Part shown: positions 1-11,285 of the stretch, piece by piece | Position numbering within the stretch: position 1 is the first letter of the stretch | Layout of the letters: each line of letters begins with the position of its first letter | Translations under genes and position numbers: made by a program | Source of the DNA: Bettongia penicillata ogilbyi | Lineage: Eukaryota; Chordata; Mammalia; Diprotodontia; Potoroidae | Direction of reading: 5' to 3' | Assembly: GCA_023548195.1 (NCBI GenBank) | Contig: JAJHZJ010000311.1 | Location: 10,059,099 to 10,123,098, forward strand | Length of the DNA: 64,000 nt | The notes under the pieces: model-generated | What the model was told of the DNA's origin: nothing | Seen by the model: only the letters and a program-made list of their open reading frames with translations | The model's database searches: none

Positions 1-205
1 TTGGCATCAGAAATTTAATAGTTGTACAACTTTGGGCAACTCATTCAATGTTTGCCTCAGTTTCCTCATCTGTAAAAGGAGGATAACAATAGCACCTGCC
101 TCCCAGGGTAGTGATGATATAATGAGTTAATAATTATAAAGTGCTTACCACACTATCTGGCACATAATAAGCAAGCCCTATGTAAAATAGCTATTTTAAA
201 AAATC
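1..205 (+). mobile_element. CORE-SINE / MIR-like SINE, 5' part cut by window edge
   Basis: The order seen is the classic MIR/CORE body: a short 'tgggcaactcattcaa' stretch, 'gcctcagtttcctcatctgt', 'cctgcctcccagggt' and 'aagtgcttaccacactatct'. This is a SINE in sense orientation, diverged and lacking its tRNA-like head. Not functional. Confidence 0.8.
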
Positions 206-2090
206 TTTATTATTCTTGGTAACAAACCTTACTACGGTAGACACATTAAATAGAGAGTAAAACATCTAACAGGTTAAGCATCTAAGCACCTAGCCATCCA
301 TCAAAAATACAAAATAATAGCTATGTTTTGTTTTGCTCTCCAAAGATTTTGTAGTTACCAATTAGCTTTTCTTTTCCTCTGGTTTCCTCTATTTTTGTTG
401 CTGTGTATATTTTTAAAGATTTTGTATGCATGCTTATCTTAGCTACAGGAATTTTTATTACCTATAAACTTCATTAGATTTAACAAGAAACAGAATCAAA
501 TATTAACTTTTTTAATATTTCATTTTTCTACAGTAAAATTATCATGACTTATGAAATCCTAATTAGAAATAAAGACTTAACCTGATGAACTTAGCATTTA
601 ACAGGGTTAAAAACCTAGAGATGCAATATTATATATAAGAAACCAAGTCCTTCAAACCAAAGTGCCATACTACAGAGAGGCAGATAAAGAGAATTAGAAA
701 CTCATTTGTTGTTACTGACAACAAAAGAGATATTCTTCTTCCATCCTTTCACTCTGGCTAGTTCCATTTGAAAATGGCCTGCTGTTACTCATGGGGAAGG
801 GATAAATTGCTTACTCTCTAAATGACTCATACACACACACGCACACACACACATACATGGACATGCACACACATGAGCATGTGCAGACACATATACATAC
901 ACACACACATACATTAACTTTTAGGCCACCAGGGTCCATTTAGCAAATTACCTTTTACAATGTAACAAATTGTTCAGAAAAAGTAATGGGAGTCCATGAA
1001 GTGCCCCATTTACTCCTTTTGTGCCTATGGTGCTTATATATAAATAAGCATCTTTCCTCTTGCCTTTTTTAGATTCTCTGTTTGAAGGGAATATACTGTG
1101 AAATAGATACTTTCAAGGCTCAGTCAAGAAGAGACCATGTTTAGGCCTTAGAGAGTCCGTTACAGTCAGTTATAATCCAGGAGCAAGTTTAGTATATCTA
1201 CTACCACAAATGGTAACATGATCTTCTGCAAAGTAGTCATTCAGGCCATTGCTAGGATGTCAAGATAATAGGACAAGGATTTTGAGCTCATTGGGGCTAA
1301 TCAGATTAAACAAAACCAAACCCCAAAAATCTAATGGGAAAATTTGGACCTGTAGGATTATAGAAAAGCTTTAGTGGGTATAATATAAAAGTTGTCCATT
1401 TTATAAGAGGATCCATGTTATCATAAGGGTGATGTCTTGACTTGTGTGTGGCTTAGATTTAAATGAGATAAAGTTGCACAAAGTTGTCAGCCTTGCTCTT
1501 TTCTTACATCATCCAAGTCCAAAGTCAAAACAACTGGCAATGGCCCTGGAAACAGTGGATGACCTTGTGGTCTCCAGGTCTGACCAAGCTCTAAATGCTC
1601 CATAGCACTTGCTTCAACTGCCTTCATGGCTCCTGGAAACAAATTATTCTCAGTCACCTATTGACCAGAGTTGGGGGGTAAGGGAGAAGGGGAGGGAAGT
1701 TCTCACATGCTCAGGGTAAACATCCCTTTCAATCACTGAAGGGTTGGAGGCCTGTTGGTTACCCTCAACTTACTTTAGCTTGTCTGCTGAGATGGTTTTA
1801 CGGGAATGGGACCCTTGTTCATGTTACAGTTTCTTGGAATTGCTGGTGAGAGTTGGGTGACAGGTAGACATCAAATGAGAATGAATAGCCCTGAAAGGGG
1901 CTTGGCAGCCCTCACACCAGAGATACTAGTCCTCCCTAAACCCCATACATACACGAGAAGAACTTGTATATATGTATCTTTGGAGTTCTATGTGGGCTTC
2001 TGTCAGTAACTCTCACTGGGGGATTTCTGAAACATCTTCAAAGCTAGCATAATCTGAATTAGTTGGTCAAGCAGAGAACAGAGGAAACAG
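206..2090. other. Non-genic stretch, no recognised repeat except a CA tract
   Basis: Apart from the CA-rich tract near 829-915 I recognise nothing here: no long open frame with protein-like composition and no clear transposon signature. The sequence is AT-rich, with a CT/AG-rich patch near 1670-1700. The small open frame at 1806-2009 looks like chance. Confidence 0.5.
829..915. repeat. (CA)n microsatellite, interrupted
   Basis: Mostly CA dinucleotides with TA/GA interruptions such as 'catgcacacacatgagcatg'. The interruptions suggest an old, fairly stable microsatellite. Confidence 0.9.
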
Positions 2091-2141
2091 CTAAAAAAAA
2101 AGGGAAAGGTGAAAGAAAGTGACAAACTGAGGTTGGGAAAC

Positions 2142-2403
2142 CAGGGAGAAAGAGGAGAGAGAGTAGGAGATGGGAGGAGAGGAGAGGGGGGAGGGGAGGA
2201 GAGGGGAGAGGAGAGGGGAGGGGAGGAAAGGGGAGAGGAGGGGGTGAGGGCAGGGGAGAGGAGGGGGGAGGGGATGGGGGAGGGGAAGGGAGAGGAGAGG
2301 AGAGGAGGAGAGGGGAGGGGAGGACAGAGGAGGACATGAGAGGAAAGGAAAGGGGTAGAGAGGGAGAGGAGGGGAGGGAAGGGGAGGGGAGGGAGGGGAG
2401 AGT
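2142..2403. repeat. Homopurine (GGGGA/GGAGA)n minisatellite-like tract
   Basis: About 260 bp of nearly pure purine on the + strand, built from GGGGA, GGAGA and GGAAA units. The complementary strand gives long Ser/Pro/Leu-rich open frames (2003-2531) that are by-products of composition. Positions 2326-2369 recur almost unchanged, inverted, in the 3903-4138 tract. Tracts like this can form triplex (H-DNA) structures, which is known behaviour of such DNA and is not shown here. Confidence 0.9.
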
Positions 2404-2757
2404 ATGGAACTATAAGTGACTGAGGCCTGAAAGGGAGAAAAAGCCATGGAGCAGTTAGGGTCATCATGGGAACAACATAGGGATATTGATTCTATCCATG
2501 TTTTTTTGTAATCCCTTGGTACATGAGACACAAAGGTATTTTGAAAATAAAATGAGAGTGCAAGGACAAGGGAGAGCTGAAATCTGTTCCTAGCTCTGTG
2601 AACCTAGACAAATCACATCTCAGACACTTAGTTACTTCATTCATTCATTTGGATTGCTCCAAAATGAATACCCTATTTATCTCCAAATAATGGAGGTACT
2701 GATCTTGGGTAAATAAAAGCTATATCTGTGTGGGGATGCAAAGGATGATCTCTGCGT

Positions 2758-3045
2758 AGTGAATGACAGTGTGGTGCAGGAGGTAGAGTGCTAGGTTTAG
2801 AGTCAGAGTCCATTGGTTGGAACGCTGAACGTGAGTGTGAATCTGTCACTAAATACTTGTTCAAGCTTTGGCCTAAAAAACAAAAAGTAACCTCTCACGC
2901 CCTGAACTTTCTCATCTATAAAGGGAAAGGACTAATTTAGACTATTTATGAGACCCATTCTAGTTTTAAAAAACAATGTATTTGGAGGAGGGGGAGCTGA
3001 CCTAATGACCCTTCTAGCTCTTGCCCTGTGATCCTTATGGTCTAA
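2758..3045 (+). mobile_element. tRNA-headed CORE-SINE
   Basis: The head 'gtggtgcaggaggtagagtgc' resembles the A-box region of marsupial tRNA-derived SINEs. It is followed by a 'gagtcagagtcc' stretch, a 'tttctcatctataaa' core and a 'cttctagctcttgcc' tail. Mutated and split by a small A-rich insertion near 2873-2890. Confidence 0.7.
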
Positions 3046-3692
3046 AATTATGCAAATTTCTTACCATTTTGTGCTAATGACTATCTCTTAACTATTCATT
3101 TTATGACTTCCTGATGTTTTTCTCAGTGACTTTCACTCCTCCTTCTTAATAGAAATGCTGAGAAAGAATGGAGAAGGGTTTACTAAGAAATCCATTTCCC
3201 CATGGAGTAGCTCTATGACAGCTTTAAGGGTACTCCACAGTCTCCCTAGAACTGCCCTTGCCTCTTTCAGGTTCTAGTTAACTCTAATACTAGCCCCCAT
3301 CCCTTGTAGCTTAATCCTTTTAGATTTAACAGTTCACAAGTCACTTCAACCCCAACACTCTTAATAGAGTAAAACAGGTAAATTAGGACACGCAAGGTGA
3401 CAAAAGGCACCATCCCCTCTCCAATGTCCATTTTGCCGCGAGAAGGAGAAACGCAGAAAATCTAACTGCCAACTCCTTCCAGGACTGAATCCAATCATTT
3501 TGTACTCTTTCCTGTTGTGCTGAATTTAGACAAAAGGCAGAAGACAAAAGAAGCTCTACTGCTCTTGGAAGACTTTCATTTCCTACTGTGGGAGGATAGG
3601 AAAATATCTCAGTCATTCACAGAAGGGTGGTAGAACAGGAACTGACCCTTGCTGCTGGAATTTCAATCATTCTCCTAGGAACAGCTGTCAGG

Positions 3693-3744
3693 CAAAAACA
3701 AACAAACACACACAAACACAAAATCAAAACAAACAAAAAACAAC
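3693..3744. repeat. A/C-rich simple repeat
   Basis: Runs of caaa/aaac/cacaaa units. Possibly the degenerated A-rich tail of a retroposon; no element body is recognisable next to it. Confidence 0.7.
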
Positions 3745-3902
3745 CAGTCAGACCTGGCTCTCAAGGCTTGCTTCCATGAGGCCATAAATGTCAGCTTCCC
3801 CTGGCTTGGTCTTTCTCAGTAAGGAAGTTCAAAAGGTGCTGATCATGACCGGGGAAAGAGCAGCCTAGAGACTATCAGGAAGCTTCTTACACTGTGTGAC
3901 TG

Positions 3903-4138
3903 TTTTCCTTTCCTCAACATCTCTCCCTGTCCTTTCCCCCTTCTCTCCCTTCCTCTCCCCTTCCCCTCCCCTCCTCTCCCCTCCCCTCCCCTCTCCCCTC
4001 CTCGTCCCCTCCCCTCTCTTCTCTCCCCTCTCTTCCTCTCCCCTCTTTTCTCTCTTTCTCTCCTCTCTTCTCCCTCTCCACCCCTTTCCTTTCCTCTCAT
4101 GTCCTCCTCTTCACTCCTCTCCCCTTTCTCCCTCCCCA
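3903..4138. repeat. Homopyrimidine (TCCCC/TCTCC)n tract
   Basis: About 235 bp of nearly pure C/T on the + strand. The reverse complement of 4069-4112 matches 2326-2369 with only two differences, including the non-repetitive block 'gacatgagaggaaagg'. The two tracts are therefore related and inverted, about 1.5 kb apart. The open frames over it are composition artefacts. Confidence 0.9.
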
Positions 4139-4325
4139 TTTCACTTTAGTTGGTGATTATACTGTTACTATTCATTTCTCTTGGTTAATCAGATAGCTGC
4201 ATTATCAAAATACATTGCTTATCTAAGATGACACATGGAGCAGCTACTGACAAGAAAAGTGTTTAGGTCAAATGAGAAGATAGAAATCAAAGGAAATAAT
4301 ACTGTCAGTAATATTTTCAATTAGG

Positions 4326-5433
4326 ATGAACACAGCATCAAGGTCCACTACTGTACTGTTGGTAAGTTCTTCAATCTATAAAAGCTACAAGCCAAGACCA
4401 AAGTGGAGGGAGTATTGGTGCATGATTTTCTGTTTCCAAATGATTGTGTACTCAGTGCAACCTCTGAAGCTGAGATGCAACAAGTATGAATTAATTCTCT
4501 GCTGCCTGTGCTAATTTTGGTCTAATAATTAACACCAAGAAAGCACAGGTGCTCCATCAGCCACCACCACATCATCCATCCGTGGAACCATCAGTTGCAA
4601 CAAATGGAGAAGTTTTCAATGCTGTGGATAAGTTCACTTACCTTGGTAATGTACTTCTCAGGGATGTACACAATGACAATGAGGTTGATGCATGCATTGC
4701 CAGGGTAGCTCAGTGTTTGGAAGAACTCCCAAGAAAAGTCTGGGAGAGAAGAGGTATTAGGCTGACTATCAAACTGAAGGTCTACAGAGCCATTATGTTG
4801 ACCTCATTGTTGTATGCGTGTGAAATATGGACAGTCTATCAGCGCCATGTCAGGAAACTGAATTGCTTCCATCTGAACTGTCTTAGGAAGATTCTGAGGA
4901 TCATGTGACAGGTTAAGTTACCAGACGCTGAAGTGCTTGTTCAAGCTGAACTGCCAAGCATTCAAACTATGCTTCAGAGAGCACAACTTTGATTCTGTTG
5001 GCCACCTTGTTCAAATGCAAAATGTATGCTTGCCGAAAAGACTATTTTATGGAGAACTCACATGGGGCAGGTGATCACATGGCGATCAGAAGTGATACAA
5101 GGACATTCTCAAGGTCTCTCTCAAGAACTTTGGATTTGACTATGCAACATGGGAGACACTGGCACAGGACTGTTCAGCATGGCGTGCCCATATCAGAAAG
5201 GGTGCTGTGCTCTATGAGAAAAGAAGAATTAAAACAGCACAAAGTAGATGTAGGATGCACAGATTTGGAGTATCCACCCCAAATATTCACATGGATTATC
5301 TGTGCCCAGTCCGTGGCAGAGCATTCCAAGCTTGTATTGGTCTGATCAACCACAGTCAGAAACACTGAAACTTGACTTTATCATGGTGATGTCATTTTGG
5401 TCCTCTTCGAAAACGAAGGACAACAACCAACTG
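4326..5433 (+). mobile_element. Non-LTR LINE, 3' part with broken reverse-transcriptase C-terminus
   Basis: The frame at 4549-4908 reads like the post-catalytic part of an APE-type LINE reverse transcriptase: FTYLG at residues 29-33, then KLKVYRA, LLYACE at 87-92, WTVYQRH and LNCFHLNCLRKIL. After an in-frame stop the match continues, with frame breaks, through AEVLVQAELPSIQTML and ATWETLAQDCSAW to a zinc-finger-like end at 5303-5368 (C-P-V-R-G-R-A-F...IGL..H...H, where the second Cys is replaced by Arg). It ends with a 3' tail at about 5390-5433 ('cctcttcgaaaacgaaggac') that the SINE-type elements at 24.9, 27.4 and 52.9 kb also carry. Stops and frameshifts show it is dead. Clade not certain; RTE-like is my best guess. 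Confidence 0.85.
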
Positions 5434-5540
5434 TCAGTAACAAAGAAGACAAAAGACTGGGAAACTCTCCTCAAGAAAAAGGAGATCAGAGAGTTATCTT
5501 GAAAGAGAGCTGGAATTTTCCTATTTACCTCTATACATGA

Positions 5541-5640
5541 AGGAGGACAGAGAACAATGTAAGCTCCTTGAGTACAGGAACTGGCCTTTGCATCTGCAGC
5601 ACCTAAAAGAGTACCTGAATTATGTGTTTGTTGAACTGAA
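5541..5640 (+). mobile_element. L2/MIR-type 3' tail
   Basis: Contains 'gtaagctccttgagtacagg' followed by a degenerate '..gtacctgaat...gttgaactgaa', the signature of the 3' end shared by L2-like LINEs and their SINEs in marsupials and monotremes. Short relic. Confidence 0.65.
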
Positions 5641-5683
5641 GATAGTTATTCCAAGAATTAACTGGAACTGAATAATAGTGTAA

Positions 5684-5856
5684 CCCAGGTATGGGGAACT
5701 TTCAGCCTCAAGGTCCCATGTGGCCCTCTAGGTCCTCAAGTGTGACCCTTTGGCTGAATCTGAACTCCACAGAACAATTTGTAAAGCTTGGATTCAATCA
5801 AAGGTCTGGATCTGAGGACCTAGAGGGGAATATGTGGCCTTGAGGTCATGCCAAGG
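5684..5856. mobile_element. Palindromic hAT-like MITE (OposCharlie-like)
   Basis: Two arms pair as an imperfect inverted repeat. The left arm starts 'cctcaaggtcccatgtggcc' at 5706 and contains 'ctaggtcctcaag'. The right arm contains 'gaggacctagagg' at 5814 and ends 'atgtggccttgagg' at 5845. The centre holds 'cacagaacaatttgtaaagc'. The leading 'caggtatggggaac' resembles a hAT-type terminus; the right terminus is degraded. No transposase is encoded. Confidence 0.7.
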
Positions 5857-6139
5857 CCAAAGTGGATAGCTAAAAAATGGAAAAAAAAACCCTAAAAAAC
5901 AGTTTAATAGTAAGGTTGATAGTTTCAGTGCAGTAATCAGCATAGTGAACGTAAAATGAAAAAATAGAATTCTAGTTTTCTTTTGCTAGTAACTAAGCAC
6001 AATTAATTAAATAACCAAATCAGTCTCAATTTTCCTCCATTTTTTTTTTTTTTTTGGTTAAGTCATTTTTCTATACATTTTGACTTTTCCTCCCTGGAAC
6101 CCTCCAGAACCACATTTTTAATTGTCACATAGTACTGGA

Positions 6140-6290
6140 GCTAGTTATCTTTAAAATTAGAGTTGAAAGGGACTATGGACTTCATTTAGTCTCTTCCCTC
6201 ACTAGATAGGTCAATGATTTGCCTTAGGTGACATTAATAGTAAATAGAAGAGCTCAGATTATATCTATAACTTCTAACTTCAAACAACTT
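6140..6290 (-). mobile_element. MIR-like SINE, antisense
   Basis: 'agagttgaaagggactatgg', then 'ccttaggtgacattaatag' and 'agaagagctcagatt': the antisense form of the CORE-SINE body (normally 'gaagggacc..gaaactgagg..gtgacttgccc'). Strongly diverged. Confidence 0.6.
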
Positions 6291-6649
6291 CTCTTACGAC
6301 TACAATACACTGCTAAGAATGGGTGACCAGTGGGAGGTAAACTTCCTAGGGTCTTCCTTAGATTATGTCTACCATGTTGTAAACAAAGATGACAAACTCC
6401 ACAAAATGAACTGGAAAGGTTCTTTAGAGTAATAGAAAAATGTACTAGATTGGTCATGTGGAAAAATATTAAAATTTTTTAGAAAAGGAAAAATACGATC
6501 CAGGTGAACTTTCCTATAAGAAATAAATTGACATATCATTATATTTTTTTCTAGTAAATACTATGAATATTGTTTTCTATTTTATAGAACTGACCTGGCT
6601 AGTGAAGAGGCCATTTACTAAAAAAGAGATGTTATTTACAATTTAATTT

Positions 6650-6795
6650 ATAGACAGTTACCTGGGAACACTAAGAAGTTAAGCTGCTGTGTAGGATCAC
6701 ATAGCCAGTATGTTTCATAGGAAAGACTTGAATCAAGTTCTTCCTTACTCCAAGACCAGCCTTTTATATGTGACATCAAGCTGTCACTCACCTTC
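6650..6795 (-). mobile_element. MIR-like SINE, antisense
   Basis: 'gtaggatcacatagccagta' followed by 'gacttgaatcaagttcttcc' is the antisense CORE pattern (gggtcacacagctagtaa...gatttgaactcaggtcttcc). Confidence 0.65.
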
Positions 6796-6799
6796 ATTG

Positions 6800-9370
6800 C
6801 AGCAAAAATACTAACAGTTGGCAACTTGAATTTGGCCAAAATTAACACTGGGGAAAAATGAGGAGACATAGTACTTAAGGGTAGAAATTATAGAAAGAAA
6901 TATTTACTTTTGATGAAAAAAAAACCCATCAGCTTCTTAACCACTGAAGTGGTCCTCAAGGAGAAAGTGCTGGGTCACAGGGTTCCCTTTATTCAGATTC
7001 CAAGCAAAAGTGTGAAGCCTTCAAGCAAAAGTCTTTTAGAGATGTAAAGGAATTTTTTTTCATGCATATCTTGGCTACATGGATCCTTAGGTCTCTTTCT
7101 ACTGTGAAATTATATAAGTTTGTACCATTTTCTCTGCCCAAAATTATATGGGAGAATATTGGCTATTGTATTTTCTAACTTTTTTTGTGGGGGGGGCAAG
7201 GAAGGGAAGAATTTTAACATAAGCTAATGGGGCTAAGATACAAGCAGGATTAACTAGCTCTAAGAGAGCTGGGTCATTGTCATATCATGTCCTGATCTTT
7301 AACAATGTTATTCCTCTACTACTGAAGAGGAAGAATGGAAGAATGCAGACTCCAGGTGAAATTTAGTTGTGGTCGTTGGCTGGCCAAGTCTTCTCTTTGT
7401 GTTTTGATGAAATAATATATGTTTGAATCATTAAGGTTGCTAAGTGATTTTGCTCTTTGACCTCTAATGCATCTGTTGGGCTTTGTTAGGTAAATTCCAC
7501 CATGGGTGACACCTTTCTAAAGGCAAATTTCCTCTTCCAGGCAGCTGCATTTGCCTCACTTTAACTCATTACTAAACTAAGTAGGTGATGGGCAGGCTCG
7601 TTGAGTCTGAAGCTGTGTGCAGTGATTTCATTTAACATTTTCTCCTTTTTTTGTCTTAAGAACAGAGGTAGCTTAAAATACATCCAAAAGAGGCAGGAGA
7701 AATTCCATGGCCAAAGGCCAGTCTCTTAGCAACAGCACCCTCTCAGCATGTCACAAGTCTGAAGCCCTTTGGCCCCTCAAAGGAAGTTCCCTAGGTGTCT
7801 TTTACACATTGAGTGCTCTGTGATAGGTTGAGGCCTGCTGGCTGTCAACTCTGTCCCTTAAGGGAACTTGACAGATCTTAAAAAAAATCAATTTTAAGCT
7901 CACATGCCCCAGTGGGTGCCAAAGCCACTTCAGAGAGCCTGAAAGATGGCTGAGTCGACAGGATTTGACTTCCAGTGGTAGAAAGGTGACAAACTCTATC
8001 ATGAGAAAGGGGCAGCTTAGGGCCTCAGAGGCCTAACCTGCTCCCAGGATCTGGGGCCTAGTGTTGTATTGAACCTATTTATCTCTTTCATGGGCCTAAG
8101 GTACCACAGGGAAAGAAAAGTTGTTCAAAAAATGCTGGCAGAATTCAGGGGTGTAAATGATGAATTACTTTTCATCAGCTGAAAGGAAACATACTCCGGA
8201 ACAATACTGGAAGGGAGCAGGAGCGTCTGACCTCCTGCTTCAGAGCAGCCAATATCTTCATTCAAGAAGACAACCATGAAATTACACAGAAAATGGGATT
8301 GTCATGAACAGCCCCTTGAAATCTCAGTATACAGTCATTACTGCATGGGAAAAAGCCTTCATCCACACATCATAACTTGTAACAGACAAGGAAGGGGGGG
8401 AGGAGAAGAAAAGAAAACAGACCTTGGAGTTACTAGTAGGAATGTAGAAAATATTTGTTGATTCAAACTTTTCCCCCGGTAGTCTCCCAAATCTTTATAC
8501 ACAGACATAACAATGTCCTAAGTTTATAGTGAGATTTGATTTTTTTCATAAGCTGCTCACTGGGTTTGTTAAATAAAGGCAATGGGGAAGTGTGTATAAC
8601 TACCCTTTTATTTATAAGGTTTCCTATAATTTATCATTTAAATCCTCCAGAGCTAAATACTCACAGATTGTTGCTCAATTAATGTTCTTAAACTCAATAC
8701 TATGTATTTCCTAACAAAATATAGCTTAGTCAAGCTATTCGCTAGAGAGCCAAACTCTGGGCAGAAACTTATTTTCTAGCCTGGCCTGGAAAACTTTGCG
8801 TTTGCCCATGAGACATAGGATAGAAAGGAAATAAGGGTATACTTTTGTTTTAAGAGGGCAGTCAGTAAGGGAGAAAAAAAAAACAAAACTTGGGGAACTG
8901 AGAATACTAAAGTAAAAATATCACATTTAATTGTTTTGTTTTGTCACTCTGGATGCTTTCTACACTGACTTTAATTAAATTTGCTATGGACTTGTGAACA
9001 TTTTTTTTCCCTTCTTTTAAGGATTACTCATTAGACTGTTTTTGTCTCCTATGCTCCTATGGTTCAAATGACTAACCTCTATTAAATCGTAAGTGATCGA
9101 AAAAATTACAGATTTTGTCAAAAGTTCAATTGCAACCAAATGGGAACCATGAGCAAGTTGAGGGATACATTTGGATGGAGACATGCTGGATGGGATAGCA
9201 GCAGGCTGCCTCTGATGGCCAATTCCTTGAAATATTACAGATACCACTATTTGGAATCAGAGATGAAACAGATTTTTATCATTCTGATTATCTTGCATAT
9301 TCCACAGCTACTAATCTTATTTATAAAATATGCTAGTTTATATAATCTATAAAATGGTTGTGATATTTTT
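6800..9370. other. Non-genic stretch, mostly without recognised repeats
   Basis: No coding signal found. The sub-block 7360-7690 is free of obvious repeats and has a texture like conserved non-coding DNA (mixed composition, homeodomain-type TAAT/ATTA words, little simple sequence). A polypurine patch lies at 8390-8420. Small open frames at 7802-8002, 8276-8461 and 9017-9247 look random. Confidence 0.4.
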
Positions 9371-9374
9371 GAGG

Positions 9375-9662
9375 AAGGAAGAGAGAATAAAAAGAGAGAG
9401 CCTTTTCTTTTTACTCTGGAGTTGGAGTAAAAGAGAAAGATCCAAATTTGAGTCCCTTCTCCAGCGCTTACTAGGTGTGACTCTGCCAAGTCACCTAAAC
9501 TCTCGGTCTCTGTTTCCTTACCTGTAAAATAGAAGTAATAATACAACTAGCTTATAGAGCCCCTGTGAAAATCAAATGAGATAGCATATGGACAGTGCTT
9601 TACTTTATTAAAGTATTTTATAAGTGCTATTTATTATCATTGTGTGTGTGTGTGTGTGTTTA
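9375..9662 (+). mobile_element. CORE-SINE with 3' (TG)n
   Basis: Head region 'tggagttggagtaaaagag', then 'caaatttgagtcccttctcc', 'ctaggtgtgactctgccaag', 'gtttccttacctgtaaaata', 'atcaaatgagatagcatatg' and 'gtattttataagtgctattt' in the correct SINE order, closed by a (TG)n run at 9641-9660. This is one of the more complete SINEs. Confidence 0.8.
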
Positions 9663-10367
9663 TGTGGTATGTATGGCCTAGGTCTATTAGTCAAATGGTT
9701 ATTTAACTTTCTTTGTGCCTCTGTATAAATAAATTCTTAAACAGATTAGTGGAGTAAAAAAATTAAAAGTTCCAAATTCATATGAAAGTTAAATTTTGGA
9801 GCAGCCAAAAATAATTCAATAGCTAAGTATTTTCATTTTTAAAAGTTATACTCCTAGTAAGAGTGGAAATGAATTGGATCAGATAGATTGCACCCAGTGT
9901 ACCCTTATGAGCAGTATTTCTTGGGTATAAAGTCTAAGGAGATTGCTTAAAAAAAGAAAAAAAGACAATTTAGTTTACATGTTGATAACTAGGGTGATCC
10001 TCTGGCCTAGACTAGGCAATGGATAAATCTTTAGAGGGAAGAGCTAAAAATGCTGGAATTCAGTGTCTTTGTATGAGGTGGCATATTTCTCCTTGAATAC
10101 TATTCATTATTCTCCTGGGATTATCATGACTAGTGCAGTGTACCTGTACTTAGAGTGGAGAAGAAAATTGTTGGAATCAAAGACATTCACAATTAGTTTT
10201 GTATCACTAAATTAAAATAAATATTAATAGCAATTTACCAAAGTCGTAATAAAGATCTGCTTAGAAAGACATCAGTGACTTCTGAAACATTGCAATCTCA
10301 TATAATTGCATTGAGTAATGATCTACTGATTTTCTTTTTATTTCAAAGTTTAGAAAATAGTAGACTT

Positions 10368-10545
10368 ACAAATATTGCATGGATTTATTACCCTCATTTT
10401 ACTAAAGGGAAAAGTATTTCTTTCATCCTTTCTGTAAATAAACCAGAAGGGTTAAATGAATTGTCTTACTATTAATCAATGGCAGAATCAGAACTATAAT
10501 TTCTCACCTGATTCCCAGACTAATAATATATCTATTTCATTATAT
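10368..10545 (-). mobile_element. MIR-like SINE, antisense, very degraded
   Basis: 'accctcattttactaaaggg', 'gggttaaatgaattgtctta' and 'ggcagaatcagaactataat' follow the order of the antisense CORE body. Strong divergence. Confidence 0.5.
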
Positions 10546-10799
10546 GTGGACATAGAAAAACTATCTTCCATTTCCTCAATCTGCTGAAACAATTTCCCTC
10601 AATAGGTCCAAGTCTAAGTCATTTTTTCCTAAGTTCAGCATTATATATGGAGACATCATTGGGTCCACTGAAGTAGGGAGGTGGGGAATTCAGTATATTA
10701 TTATTATTTTTTAATGTCAATACTAGTTAAGCATAATGAAATACTTAGGAAACCTGTGTATGACTGGAAAGCGGGTCACAATGATCCAGTGCTATGGTT

Positions 10800-11030
10800 G
10801 ACTTAGCTAATGGGAAACAAGTGGATTTAGGGTCAGCCTTGGTCAAAAAGATTCAGATTCAGTTTACTTTCCTGACACATGCTAGCCATGGGACTATGGG
10901 TAAATCACTTAATCTCTCAGGGTCCCAGTCTATGCTTTAATACCTTAAAAGTTACAAATAGTTTGCTAATCTACATTTTTACTGGAGGGATTTTCCATAG
11001 TAGAGGCTCCTCATATTGGTAAAATCACAG
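10800..11030 (+). mobile_element. tRNA-headed SINE, second marsupial type
   Basis: 'gtggatttagggtcagcctt', 'gattcagattcagtttactt', 'ctatgggtaaatcacttaat', then 'cagggtcccag' and 'ctggagggattttccatagt'. The tail resembles the SINEs at 41494-41735 and 54858-55080 and differs from the MIR tail. Confidence 0.65.
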
Positions 11031-11179
11031 ATCTAAATTTCTTTCCCCCCAAGAGATAAAATGAACAATCTAATCAGGGAAAAGAGTGGTCACATAATAT
11101 TCAACATGAGAAAATCTGATAAATTATCAATCTATTTTCTATATACTTTGTTCACTTTCTTCTCTATAAACATCTTTGC

Positions 11180-11285
11180 TTTTCATTTATTAGACTGTAC
11201 TCTTCAGAGTAGGTTTTTTTCATTATTTATACTTGTATCCCTAGTGCTTGTTGCAAAGCAGGTGTTTAATAATACTTGACTGATT
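11180..11285 (+). mobile_element. L2-type 3' tail
   Basis: 'tattagactgtactcttcag', 'tatttatacttgtatcccta' and 'caggtgtttaataatacttg' correspond to the L2-like LINE 3' terminus ('gactgtaagctccttgaggg...gtgcttaataaatg'). Confidence 0.65.

Noticed and set aside
2003..2531. Three overlapping minus-strand frames of 92-154 codons rich in Ser, Pro and Leu
   Set aside because: They translate the homopurine tract; every frame is open because CT-rich repeats lack stop codons. No real gene signal.
3843..4156. Frames of 86-98 codons (Arg/Glu/Gly-rich and Ser/Pro/Leu-rich)
   Set aside because: Same reason: translation of the homopyrimidine tract.
8276..8461. Frame with 'CMGKSLHPH', faintly like a zinc-finger linker
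   Set aside because: No regular Cys/His spacing and only one such segment.
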